DNA from: an uncultured Bacteroidales bacterium | Lineage (GTDB): Bacteria; Bacteroidota; Bacteroidia; Bacteroidales; Paludibacteraceae | Length of the DNA stretch: 25,943 nt | Reading direction: 5' to 3' | Assembly: GCA_937907165.1 (NCBI GenBank) | Contig: CALCUH010000064.1 | Span: forward strand, 1-25,943 | In this document: positions 1 to 8,376 of the stretch, one piece after another | Layout: every line of letters starts with the position of its first letter | How positions within the stretch are numbered: the first letter of the stretch is position 1 | Made by a program: the position numbers and the translations under genes | The notes under the pieces: generated by a model | Told to the model about the DNA's origin: nothing | Databases searched by the model: none | The model's input: only the letters and a program-made list of their open reading frames with translations

Positions 1-128
1 TGAATTTCATCAGCGTCATCAATAAAACCGATAAGATTCCAAGTCGGATCAACTTTATTAATCCGTTCAACAAGCCATGCAACTTCTCGACCAAAGCCGC
101 TTGCTCCAATAATAATTAAATTCTTCAT
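1..128 (-). CDS. NeuD/PglD-family sugar O-acyltransferase, N-terminal fragment
   Basis: Only the first 42 codons lie inside the window; the gene continues beyond base 1. The start is the ATG whose complement is at 126-128. The visible protein opens MKNLIIIGASGFGREVAWLV, a short beta strand followed by a glycine-rich turn (GASGFGRE), and later has GFIDD. This is the typical N-terminal Rossmann-like domain of the sialic acid O-acetyltransferase NeuD / PglD family, which normally continues into a left-handed beta-helix acetyl- or acyltransferase domain. It is 46 bp downstream of the tyrosine kinase gene in the same direction, so it probably belongs to the second part of the polysaccharide operon and would acylate a sugar or nucleotide sugar. 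The catalytic half is not visible, so the exact reaction cannot be assigned. Confidence 0.8.
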   Translation of the reverse strand, partial: MKNLIIIGASGFGREVAWLVERINKVDPTWNLIGFIDDADEI

Positions 129-174
129 TTACACATTCACATATTAATGAACAACCACTATCTTCCTAAATCTA

Positions 175-2571
175 TTATGCGTTGTAATAGTCTGAATGAT
201 AACCATAACGATAGGAATACTTTCCTCCTTCCAATGCTGTTCCATTCATGATTAGCGACATGTTTCTAAATCGCTTTTCACTATACATGTCCGTTATATG
301 ATCTAGCATAGAACGTTCTAGTAAGCCAGAACGAACAATAAATAAAGTCCTATCCACATAATTTGAGATAATTTGCGTCTCAGCAACTATATCAACTGGT
401 GGACAATCGATAAAAACATAGTCGTATTTCATCTTCATATCCTCGACTAGGGATTTAAACAAACCGTTTCCAATGAGTTCTGATGGGTTCGGTGGTATAC
501 CTCCAATCGGTAAAACATCCATACCTATATATCCATTTACGGATTTAACTAGAACGTCCTCCACATTTTCGATTTTACCATTTAAATATGTGCTGAGACC
601 CATATTCGGATTTCTCACCCATCTTGACAACGATCCATGTCTCATATCACCATCGATTAAGAGAACTTTTTTATTATTGATGGCGAGACTTATTGCTAAA
701 TTCACACAAATAAAACTTTTACCACTTCCCTTGTTAAATGATGTCAACATTATAATTTGGGACTGTTTATTAGATAAAAATTCCAAGTTTGTACGTAATA
801 CGCGAAACGCTTCATTTACAGCATTTCTATTACCCGGTTGAACAACTGCCGTATGGATGCGTCGAGATTTACCCCAGAATTTCCACCATTTTCTTGTACG
901 CTGAACTAATGGAATTTCACCGAGCAATGGAACAGGAACTTGATCTAAATCTCTTTTCCCTCGTATTGTAGTATCCATACTCATTTTTAAATAACATACG
1001 CCTAATGGTATCAAAATACCCATCATCAAAGCAACAAATAGGATGTTCTTTTTTTTAGGGGCGTTTGGAAAAAAATGACCGCCAGGACGTTTTATTATAC
1101 GAGTATTATGTGCAGTGTATGCTTGCGACAATTCTGTCTCCTCCCTCTTTTGCAATAGGAATAGGTACAAAGCTTCCTTTACAGCTTGTTGTCTTTCTGC
1201 GGAAAGTAACATTTCCGCTTGGATTGGGTTTGACGAAATGCGGGACAATGCGCTTCTTTCGCTATTCTTTAAGTTTCGTATTTTATTATCGATAGCTGTC
1301 AATTGATTGTCTATTGACACCAATATGGCGTTGCGCAATGATGCTAAATCGACATCCATTCCCTTTACTAGTTCATTTTCCGAACTACTAGCTGTTTCCA
1401 ATCGATTTCTTTTCAATAGTTTCTCGTTATATTCGGAAATCTGAGATTCGATGTTAGAATTCTGTATTCCGGAACTTACCGGTAATACTTTATTTAAATT
1501 ATCAGGTTTGGACAAATAATCTCTGATATATTGCGTCATATACATTTGTGAATTCAAATCACGCAATTGATTAGATATATTTGCGTTTTCCTGCATGTAT
1601 AAATCTGCTGCGGTCTTTACATCAGGCAGCATATTTTTACTTTTATAGGATGAAATATCACTATCAACCATGGATAATTCCGATTCAATAATCTTTAAAC
1701 GCTCACTGATGAACCGAGAAGTTCCTATTGCTACCTGATTCTTATCGCTTGCCCAATTTTCATTATACACATTGATGATTTCTTTTAAAGTAGCATCGGA
1801 ACGTTGTGTGGAGATATCTTTTAATGAGAGTGTAACGACATCTGATTTCACGTCATCTTGTGTTACTGAGAATTTAGACGACCATAATTCTTGTGATGTG
1901 AACATATTCGTCCTTTCGACCAAAATCCTTTTCGGGTTTTTATGGCTAGAAAATTCCGGCACACGTGAAATCACAACTCTTCCGATTGGGGTGTTGGATG
2001 TGTCTCCTATATGTATTCTGCATCTATCCTTACTTTCCATTTTGATGTCTTCGTCCAAATCGTGATATGTGAAATCTGTAAGTACAACAAAATCTTTTCG
2101 TTCCACTTCCACTTCCATACAACATGTGACGTTATCATAATCAGTTAGGTCCAAGAAATTTATACTTACTGGTAACTTCGGACCAAATAACACCTCATTA
2201 CGTAATTTCCCTTCCGCTTCGTATTGAATGTCCAAATGTAATCTTTTCACCACTTCAAACATCACATCGGCAGATACCATTGCTCTTAATTCGTTATACA
2301 AATTTGTGTTAGAAGTGGTAAACCCCATTTCATTAAACGAATTCTGCATTTTTGCTCCGTTTCTTCCGACGGATTGAGATTTAATTTGTACCTCTGCCGT
2401 GCGTGTATAGGAAGATGGGGTCATAATTATATATGACACAGCGATAGCCATAATTGTTATCATTGAGATGGCGAACCAATACCAATATTTTTTACATAGT
2501 AAAAGCAATTCCTTATAATCAAAGGAATCTTCTACAATGATGACCCCATCCACATTCCACTTCTGTTCCAT
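175..2571 (-). CDS. Wzc-like polysaccharide chain-length/export tyrosine autokinase (copy 1)
   Basis: This 798-residue inner-membrane BY-kinase would control polymer length and export with the outer-membrane Wza-like partner encoded just upstream. It has an N-terminal membrane segment (about residues 31-51), a long Wzz-type periplasmic domain with coiled-coil character (about 280-490), and a second membrane segment near 515-535. The cytoplasmic kinase domain has Walker A FNKGSGKS at 612-619, Walker A' LLIDGDMR around 638-643 and Walker B VFIDCPP around 719-725. The tail after 784 carries six tyrosines (785, 787, 789, 791, 795, 796), the usual autophosphorylation cluster. It has the same length as the kinase at 14136-16532 and is alignable throughout, but clearly diverged, unlike the near-identical genes upstream of each. 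No phosphatase gene follows it. Confidence 0.93.
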   Translation of the reverse strand: MEQKWNVDGVIIVEDSFDYKELLLLCKKYWYWFAISMITIMAIAVSYIIMTPSSYTRTAEVQIKSQSVGRNGAKMQNSFNEMGFTTSNTNLYNELRAMVSADVMFEVVKRLHLDIQYEAEGKLRNEVLFGPKLPVSINFLDLTDYDNVTCCMEVEVERKDFVVLTDFTYHDLDEDIKMESKDRCRIHIGDTSNTPIGRVVISRVPEFSSHKNPKRILVERTNMFTSQELWSSKFSVTQDDVKSDVVTLSLKDISTQRSDATLKEIINVYNENWASDKNQVAIGTSRFISERLKIIESELSMVDSDISSYKSKNMLPDVKTAADLYMQENANISNQLRDLNSQMYMTQYIRDYLSKPDNLNKVLPVSSGIQNSNIESQISEYNEKLLKRNRLETASSSENELVKGMDVDLASLRNAILVSIDNQLTAIDNKIRNLKNSERSALSRISSNPIQAEMLLSAERQQAVKEALYLFLLQKREETELSQAYTAHNTRIIKRPGGHFFPNAPKKKNILFVALMMGILIPLGVCYLKMSMDTTIRGKRDLDQVPVPLLGEIPLVQRTRKWWKFWGKSRRIHTAVVQPGNRNAVNEAFRVLRTNLEFLSNKQSQIIMLTSFNKGSGKSFICVNLAISLAINNKKVLLIDGDMRHGSLSRWVRNPNMGLSTYLNGKIENVEDVLVKSVNGYIGMDVLPIGGIPPNPSELIGNGLFKSLVEDMKMKYDYVFIDCPPVDIVAETQIISNYVDRTLFIVRSGLLERSMLDHITDMYSEKRFRNMSLIMNGTALEGGKYSYRYGYHSDYYNA

Positions 2572-2619
2572 AGAATGACTTTACTTTCTTGTTGTCCAAA
2601 AATATTTAGAAAATGATTT

Positions 2620-3441
2620 CTATTTATTATTGTTATTAATAACGAGCGCTACAATCGTTGTAGCCAATGAAGACAATGATATCCAGAATGACGTGGACCT
2701 TACTGTATTTCCGTTGACTGTAGACTGTTTGGCTTTCATCTTGTTTGGTTCCACATAGACGATGTCGTCCTGTTGAAGGTAATAAACCGGTGATTGAACA
2801 ACATTCTGCAAGGAATTCAGATTGACTCTGTAGCTTTTCTGTTTCCCCTCTTCCATGCGAAGTACAAGCACATTCTCGCGCTTTCCTTGCACCGTCAAGT
2901 CGCCTGCGCCTCCGATAGCCTCCATGATCGTCATGTTGTCCTTATAAATTCTATAGATTCCAGGATTAGCGACTTCGCCCATTACCGTCACACTCAAGTT
3001 GAGGAAGTCAACCGAAATGACAGGATCTTTCGCTTGGTTACGTGTCTCAATCTCGTCCTTGATCAAAGTGGCCAACTCGCTTCTCGTCAACCCCGCCACA
3101 TTTATCTTTCCGATTGTAGGGAAATCGATATTGCCTTCGCTATCCACCGTATAACCCGACACTGCGCTCGACTCTTCTCCATAAAGCGTGTTTCTCGCTC
3201 CTGTGCTCACCACACGTTGTGTGACATAAGGAAGGTTGAATAACGCTGAAAGTTGCGGGTCCTTACAATTCACGACGATCGACACCCTATCTTTCGGACG
3301 GAGCGTAATCTCTTGGACTGTCGACGTATTTATGCCTTGGATGCGGTCCGCATCCTGGAAATACGGTATTTTCTTGTATGACTGACAGGAAGTCAGCAAT
3401 ACACAGGCAAAAGCCGTCATCACAAATGTCTTTACTTTCAT
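2620..3441 (-). CDS. Wza-like polysaccharide export outer-membrane lipoprotein (copy 1)
   Basis: The 273-residue protein starts with a lipoprotein signal peptide ending in LLTSC (Cys19). It continues with a polysaccharide biosynthesis/export (PES) domain (about 45-140, including RPKDRVSIVV) and an SLBB-type domain (about 150-240, with VTVMGEVANPGIYRI). A hydrophobic C-terminal helix at about 250-267 is followed by an Asn-rich end. This fits the short Bacteroidetes Wza homologues, which form the outer-membrane export channel and pair with the Wzc-like kinase. The gene lies 17 bp after the transferase gene and 48 bp before the kinase gene. It differs from the copy at 16555-17373 by one Thr/Glu change near the C-terminus and one extra Asn codon; the rest is the same, including synonymous positions from base 2726 upward. 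Confidence 0.93.
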   Translation of the reverse strand: MKVKTFVMTAFACVLLTSCQSYKKIPYFQDADRIQGINTSTVQEITLRPKDRVSIVVNCKDPQLSALFNLPYVTQRVVSTGARNTLYGEESSAVSGYTVDSEGNIDFPTIGKINVAGLTRSELATLIKDEIETRNQAKDPVISVDFLNLSVTVMGEVANPGIYRIYKDNMTIMEAIGGAGDLTVQGKRENVLVLRMEEGKQKSYRVNLNSLQNVVQSPVYYLQQDDIVYVEPNKMKAKQSTVNGNTVRSTSFWISLSSLATTIVALVINNNNK

Positions 3442-3458
3442 TTTTATACCTTTTTTAA

Positions 3459-4607
3459 TTATTTTCTATTTTCTTTCTTTTCAATTTTTTTTGTAAGCCA
3501 GATATTTATAACAGTGTATAATCCGATGCAACCCAATAAGAGTAAGGTCGGTTCTACGATTTTTGATAATATGAGGCACATCGTAATAAAGAATGCGGCG
3601 AACAGCAATATAGTGATCATCGCCGCATGCTGAGACATACCCAAACTGAGCAGTTTGTGATGGATATGGCTTTTGTCGGGAAGGAACGGACTCTTACCGT
3701 TCTTAATCCTATGGATGAACACACGCACGACGTCCATGCAAGGAACCATCAACGGGCAGAACGCCAAGAAGAAAGGATGGACACGGGAGAGACAGGTGTG
3801 CGAGGACGCGATGTCAACTTCTGCCATCCTGAAACTCAACACACATAGAATCACTCCGATTGTCAATGAACCGGTGTCTCCCATGAAGATTTTTTTCTGT
3901 TTCTCCGCTTTCCCGAACACATTGTAGTAGAAAAATGGGATGACCGTCCCCAAAGTCGCAAATGCGAGCAAAGCGAATGCATACTCCCCCACTTCGAAGA
4001 AAACTCCTCCGTAATACCCCAACGCAACGCCGCTGAGTCCCGAAGCCAATCCGTCGATTCCGTCAATAAGGTTCATCGCGTTGATGATGAACACCACCAA
4101 CAATATGGTCAGCGGCCAAAAGACCACTTGCGGAATCCTATGCAAAAGGAATAATCCGTTGAGATCGGACAAATAGAGCCCACCGAACAGGAACAATAGA
4201 CCGCAGGCGATTTGGATCAGAAACTTTGCGCTGTATTTAACACCGATCAGATCATCGGCTATGCCGACCAAATACAGCAAGATGAGCGAACATATGCATA
4301 TCGACAAGCTTAGGACATTGTCCCCCAACTCGCTCATCAGCAAATGGCGACCGGAGTGGACGTCAAATACTAAGAGGATGAATATCGTGAACATTATCAC
4401 GGGTTCGAACGCCAATCCTCCTAAACGGGGAACCGTACTATGGTGTATCTTTCGCTCGTCAGGTTCGTCAAATAACTGCTTGCGAAAAGCTATCAGCAAA
4501 ATTTGTGGAATCAAAACTCCCGCAAATACAACTGACATTACCAATGCTGCCGTTATGTATAATATCCATAAGGACATATCCGGCAATGTGACTAAAAAAT
4601 CTCCCAT
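3459..4607 (-). CDS. Undecaprenyl-phosphate phosphoglycosyltransferase, WecA/MraY family (copy 1)
   Basis: This 382-residue polytopic membrane enzyme would start each repeat unit by transferring a sugar-1-phosphate from a UDP-sugar to undecaprenyl phosphate. Family motifs are intact: DEPDERKIHH with RLGG near 47-64, the Mg-binding DD at 118-119, NLIDGIDGLA at 179-188, MGDTGS at 242-247 and HIHH at 314-317. About ten or eleven hydrophobic segments are visible. It is closer to WecA/TagO-like O-antigen and capsule initiators than to peptidoglycan MraY, judging by the HIHH motif and the neighbours; the sugar cannot be told. The predicted protein is identical to the one encoded at 17391-18539. The gene follows the upxY-like gene by 25 bp. 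Confidence 0.93.
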   Translation of the reverse strand: MGDFLVTLPDMSLWILYITAALVMSVVFAGVLIPQILLIAFRKQLFDEPDERKIHHSTVPRLGGLAFEPVIMFTIFILLVFDVHSGRHLLMSELGDNVLSLSICICSLILLYLVGIADDLIGVKYSAKFLIQIACGLLFLFGGLYLSDLNGLFLLHRIPQVVFWPLTILLVVFIINAMNLIDGIDGLASGLSGVALGYYGGVFFEVGEYAFALLAFATLGTVIPFFYYNVFGKAEKQKKIFMGDTGSLTIGVILCVLSFRMAEVDIASSHTCLSRVHPFFLAFCPLMVPCMDVVRVFIHRIKNGKSPFLPDKSHIHHKLLSLGMSQHAAMITILLFAAFFITMCLILSKIVEPTLLLLGCIGLYTVINIWLTKKIEKKENRK

Positions 4608-4632
4608 GTCAATTTAAACAAATTAATATAAA

Positions 4633-5166
4633 TTAATCGCTCAAAAACGTCAAAAAAGAACGAGGTATATATGATGTCGCAACGACGGCAATACCTTCTA
4701 TAGATACAATAAGACGCTTACGTCCTTGTATTCTTTTTATATATCCTTCAGCTCCTTTAAAAACTCCATCAATTACTTTTACATGGTCGCCAACTTTGTA
4801 GTCTACAGAATCGTTTGGGAGAAGTTCCATACCTAAATCAGGAACAGAAGTAACCAAAATAAAGGAATTCATCTCTCTTTCCGGAATCATTTTAGGTTGT
4901 TTCGTCTCAAAATCCGAATAGACATAAAAAGAGTCACCATATCGAACTTTTAATGTCGAGAAATATTGTTGTGCGCATTTTAGAAACAATAAGGAAGCTA
5001 CCAATTGTTTTTTTTCGTATACCTTTTCCCCTTCTTTGAACGATTCGACCGTTTTCATTGGCACATAATAATCGATTCCTTCCTCGTCTAAAAATGAGGT
5101 CATTTTTGTCACTCGATTAAAGAATACGTTGATCGCATACCAACCAAATTTATCGGACGAATCCAT
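4633..5166 (-). CDS. UpxY-like NusG-family transcription antiterminator
   Basis: The 177-residue protein is a specialised NusG paralogue. An N-terminal NGN domain covers about 7-110 (WYAINVFFNRVTK at the start) and a C-terminal KOW motif about 124-155 (VGDHVKVIDGVFKGAEGYI). In Bacteroides such UpxY proteins let RNA polymerase read through the long leader and operon of their own capsule locus, and upxY is usually the first gene after the leader. Here it sits inside the gene string: the upstream glycosyltransferase gene ends only 68 bp before it, and I see no promoter or leader in that gap. This looks like the head of an originally separate capsule locus. Whether it acts on the promoter and leader at about 18.5-18.9 kb is an inference. 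Confidence 0.88.
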   Translation of the reverse strand: MDSSDKFGWYAINVFFNRVTKMTSFLDEEGIDYYVPMKTVESFKEGEKVYEKKQLVASLLFLKCAQQYFSTLKVRYGDSFYVYSDFETKQPKMIPEREMNSFILVTSVPDLGMELLPNDSVDYKVGDHVKVIDGVFKGAEGYIKRIQGRKRLIVSIEGIAVVATSYIPRSFLTFLSD

Positions 5167-5234
5167 ATGCGCTTGTGTACCTGTACTAAATTAATTGTAA
5201 TGAATTGAATATATGCAAATCAAAAACGGATTTC

Positions 5235-6299
5235 TCAATAAAGAGACTCATATTGCTCTGCGATTTTCTTCCATGTGTAATTCTCTTGAGCGATAATCTT
5301 CATCTTTTCTCCTTCCAAATTATCGCTCAATAATGCCATCATACTTTCACTATCAGCAAAATAGTATGCTTGATTGTGTGTGGTCGCACGGTTATATACA
5401 CAGTCATATGCTAAAATAGGAATACCAAAGAACATGGCTTCTACTAGAGATGGATTAGTTCCTCCTGCACTATGTCCATGGACATATATAGATGCATTTG
5501 AGCGAATTGTATATAAGATATCCAAGTCATAAACTGCATCCAACATATGAATATTCGGATATTTGGAATAGTTTCTCCTTAATTCCTTTCCGTAATCACT
5601 ATGATTCCAATTTCCGATGAATACCAAATCTTTTTCGCTTTTAGAAAATGCTTCCAATGAAATGTGGCAATTGTTTTCTGGTTCAATACGGCAGACACAA
5701 ACCGCATAATCATTCTTTCTCAGACCATATTCGGATAAGATTTTATTGATTTGTTCTTCCGGTATCTCTCTAATCACGTGGTCACCACCATAAGCGATCA
5801 ATGATGATTTTTTATGATAAGTTTCCGTTACATAGTCTTGAATTCCTTTATTATCGGCAATGACAACATCAGCATTTTTGACAGCCGCTTTCTCAGACAA
5901 ACGCAATATCCAGCGCGCCAATCGTCCCCATTTGGCTCGTCGATATTCCAATCCATCAATGTTCACAATTATACGTGCCTTACTGAAAAATTTCAAAACC
6001 GGTAGGAACATACATCCCGACACTCCCAAAATTAAAATTGTGTCGTATCCGGAAAATGTATGTAACATACTGAGTATATCATAAAGAACACTTTGCATGC
6101 CATTCGCCTTCACATGAACATACTTTAGCGTACAACCTTTATATTCTTCATTTTTCCCAGGCATATCCACACTACTACAAAAAACTGTATAGTGTACGTC
6201 CTTGGACGCATTTTCGCCAACAATGTTCTCAACCAAAGATTCAAATCCGCCATAATTGGCAGGTATTCCTTGACATCCCACTACTGCGATTCGTTTCAT
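5235..6299 (-). CDS. GT4-type glycosyltransferase (DUF1972-type N-terminus)
   Basis: The protein opens MKRIAVVGCQGIPANYGGFE, the hallmark of the rhamnosyltransferase-like DUF1972 group of GT-B glycosyltransferases. The C-terminal half carries a GT4-like donor region: SIYVHGHSAGGTNPSLVEAM contains the E-x7-E-like site. It would add one sugar to the lipid-linked repeat unit at the cytoplasmic face. The open frame extends 11 codons further to 6332, but I chose the ATG at 6297-6299 because the family begins exactly there. The longer version would overlap the preceding gene by 26 bp; the chosen start leaves a 7-bp gap. Donor and acceptor sugars are unknown. Confidence 0.87.
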   Translation of the reverse strand: MKRIAVVGCQGIPANYGGFESLVENIVGENASKDVHYTVFCSSVDMPGKNEEYKGCTLKYVHVKANGMQSVLYDILSMLHTFSGYDTILILGVSGCMFLPVLKFFSKARIIVNIDGLEYRRAKWGRLARWILRLSEKAAVKNADVVIADNKGIQDYVTETYHKKSSLIAYGGDHVIREIPEEQINKILSEYGLRKNDYAVCVCRIEPENNCHISLEAFSKSEKDLVFIGNWNHSDYGKELRRNYSKYPNIHMLDAVYDLDILYTIRSNASIYVHGHSAGGTNPSLVEAMFFGIPILAYDCVYNRATTHNQAYYFADSESMMALLSDNLEGEKMKIIAQENYTWKKIAEQYESLY

Positions 6300-6306
6300 T
6301 CTATTA

Positions 6307-7398
6307 TTAATTTTTAATTTCTGTTTCAACAATCAAAGAGATTTTGTTTAAAATCTTGTCTGATACATAAGCTTTTGACATTTGGTATGCCTCTAGAGAG
6401 AGACTTCTATACAAATCATAATTTGTCAAAATTTTATTTATCGTACTTTTTATCTTATCTAAATCACTAACATCTATTTTGTAACCATTCTGCCCGTCAC
6501 AAACTAAATCTGACATGCCTCCTATAGATGGAACAATAACTGGAAGACCGGCTGACATTGCCTCTAGTGCGGTCAACCCAAAAGTTTCCACAACCATTCG
6601 GATATCTGACAAATTAAGGACCATAGATGCGTTTCTATAAAACAATTCAACATTTTCCTGTCTTGGAAAAACAGAGAGATTCTCATTTAATTCAATCTTC
6701 TCTTTGTTTATAAAGTCATCAATAGTCTCTTGTGTGTCATTCAACACAATAACGAATTTATATTGAGACAAACTACATGCTATATCGAAGAATTGAACAA
6801 CGCCTTTATATTTTTTTAATGACGCTACCATCAATACCGTTTGAGAATCAAATGATTTTTTCGGATCATAAACAAATCCTTCAGTAAAAGAAGGAGCTAA
6901 CGCATTGGGAACGACATAAACGTTATCTTTCCGTTTCAAAAAAGAGCGTTGGTATTCTGATACGCAAATGATGGAAGATGCGCATCGTTGCATTATCCAA
7001 GCCAATGTCCTATAGTAGATACTTTTGGCAAATGCGTTCTCATGATAATGATATACTACCTTTTTACCTGTTATTTTACCAACTAAAGCAGGTCCAACAG
7101 GAAGGATAGTATTGATATAAAACACAACATCTTTCTTAAATATATAGCGGAAGGCAAAAAAGAATGTGTACAATTGAGCATATACATATCGTAGCAAAGT
7201 TACGATAGGATTCATAGAAAACTGATATGAATAACTATGCCGGTGTAAATTAGGTGCTTCCAACTCATCCAATACACCTCCCCTTGAAGAAATGAGATCG
7301 ACATCTTTCCCGTCTTTCAGAAGCTTCTCAACCACCATTTTCAAAACTTTCGGACTCCCCGAATAATCATTAAACAAATGAAAAACGACAATTTTCAT
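6307..7398 (-). CDS. GT4-family glycosyltransferase
   Basis: A 363-residue GT-B glycosyltransferase. The N-terminus is MKIVVFHLFNDYSGSPKVLK, with a glycine/serine-rich acceptor-side loop. The C-terminal donor domain has the E-x7-E pattern in ETFGLTALEAMSAGLPVIV followed by GG. I chose the ATG at 7396-7398. A frame extension to 7410 would need a TTG start and adds only four residues (encoding LAWI). The gene lies 18 bp after the GT2 gene and 7 bp before the next GT4 gene, in one translational string. It is predicted to be cytoplasmic or membrane-associated and to add one sugar of the repeat unit; specificity cannot be read from sequence. Confidence 0.88.
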   Translation of the reverse strand: MKIVVFHLFNDYSGSPKVLKMVVEKLLKDGKDVDLISSRGGVLDELEAPNLHRHSYSYQFSMNPIVTLLRYVYAQLYTFFFAFRYIFKKDVVFYINTILPVGPALVGKITGKKVVYHYHENAFAKSIYYRTLAWIMQRCASSIICVSEYQRSFLKRKDNVYVVPNALAPSFTEGFVYDPKKSFDSQTVLMVASLKKYKGVVQFFDIACSLSQYKFVIVLNDTQETIDDFINKEKIELNENLSVFPRQENVELFYRNASMVLNLSDIRMVVETFGLTALEAMSAGLPVIVPSIGGMSDLVCDGQNGYKIDVSDLDKIKSTINKILTNYDLYRSLSLEAYQMSKAYVSDKILNKISLIVETEIKN

Positions 7399-7416
7399 TA
7401 TCCAAGCCAATTACAT

Positions 7417-8358
7417 TTATCCACGGAAAAGAGAGTAAACTCTCATTATTAAATAATAAAATTTGTGTTTGAAATTCATGTCGCGCAAAACCGACTTCCA
7501 ATTATTGTTCGAATTTATGATTCGTAAATATTTGCGCTGCATGTCAGAATCTGTTTTGAGAATATAATATCTGAATAACACTTCGTATGTTTTGCATGCC
7601 GCATCTTTAATAACATCAGGGAATAGGATGTTTCCTTTCTCTAATGAGGAGATAAGTTCTTCTGCCACTATAATCGAATCCGATAGTTTCTTCTCTGAAA
7701 TGGATGATGTAGTTATAGAATTACCTCTCAACCTATAGATATATGCCGTGGTATTAAAGAATGCGCATTGTTTGCTCCGGCTTAACACTAATGGAGTGAA
7801 TAAACAATCTTCGAAATAGATACCCTTTTTGAACGTTATGTTGTTTCCTATTAGAAACGCCTTTTTAAACACGTAAAATTGCGCACCACTATATGGGTAA
7901 ATATAGGAGTTGTCATATATGTATTTCCCATCACCGGTAACAGAAGAAAGCTTTCTATCTATTAATGATTTTTCACCTTCCTTTGTTAATAATGTATTCA
8001 AAGCGATTACTTCCGTATTGGGAAATTGTGAAATAAGCTGATAAATTCCTTCTACAGCTCCTTCCGCAATCCAATCATCGCTATCTACAAACCAAACATA
8101 TTCACCTTGTGCCATGGAGAGTCCAACATTTCTGGTTTCACTTAATCCTTTGTTGGTTTGGTTTATGACATGGATGTTGGGGAATTGAGCATTAGATATA
8201 TAATCGTTCACAACTTTCAATGTAGAATCAGTAGAGCCGTCATTGATGACAATTATCTCAAAGTCATTTTTTTCAAACTTTTGATTGAGACAACTATCCA
8301 AACAATCCTTCACATACGATTCCACATTGTATGCCGGTATAATAATGCTGAGGAACAT
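7417..8358 (-). CDS. GT2-family glycosyltransferase
   Basis: A 313-residue inverting GT-A glycosyltransferase. The start MFLSIIIPAYNVESYVKDCL is the canonical GT2 opening. INDGSTDST (38-46) and DSDD (92-95, in VWFVDSDDWI) give the nucleotide- and metal-binding aspartates. The EDCLF segment near the middle is the likely catalytic-base region. No long membrane segment is evident, so it is probably a soluble or peripheral enzyme acting on the lipid-linked oligosaccharide. It lies 18 bp after the EpsG-like polymerase gene and 18 bp before a GT4 gene, in a tight operon. The acceptor and the sugar are unknown. Confidence 0.9.
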   Translation of the reverse strand: MFLSIIIPAYNVESYVKDCLDSCLNQKFEKNDFEIIVINDGSTDSTLKVVNDYISNAQFPNIHVINQTNKGLSETRNVGLSMAQGEYVWFVDSDDWIAEGAVEGIYQLISQFPNTEVIALNTLLTKEGEKSLIDRKLSSVTGDGKYIYDNSYIYPYSGAQFYVFKKAFLIGNNITFKKGIYFEDCLFTPLVLSRSKQCAFFNTTAYIYRLRGNSITTSSISEKKLSDSIIVAEELISSLEKGNILFPDVIKDAACKTYEVLFRYYILKTDSDMQRKYLRIINSNNNWKSVLRDMNFKHKFYYLIMRVYSLFRG

Positions 8359-8376
8359 ATTATATGAATAATTTAA

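Larger units (their letters stand above)
2620..4610. repeat. Long direct repeat, copy 1 (transferase plus wza-like genes)
   Basis: This segment recurs at 16555-18542 in the same orientation, offset by 13,932 bp. By eye the two are identical from 2726 to 4610. From 2704 to 2725 there are seven mismatches, then another mismatch at 2662, and a 3-bp indel near the end. The right end is sharp: both copies share CCATGTC and differ from 4611/18543 on. Base composition is higher in G+C (59 of 120 bases in 3121-3240) than in nearby genes. Confidence 0.95.

Noticed and set aside
2794..3243. 149-residue open frame on the plus strand, repeated at 16726-17175
   Set aside because: It lies entirely antisense to the wza-like gene in both copies and has no recognisable domain. 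Its conservation is explained by the identical repeat.
2620..4610. Insertion sequence or transposon as the cause of the duplication
   Set aside because: No transposase, terminal inverted repeats or target-site duplications are visible at either end.
6300..6332. Extended start of the DUF1972-type glycosyltransferase at 6332
   Set aside because: The extra 11 residues overlap the upstream gene by 26 bp, and the family usually starts at MKRIAVVG.
7399..7410. Extended start of the GT4 gene at 7410
   Set aside because: It needs a TTG start codon and adds four residues before the family-typical MKIVVFHLF.
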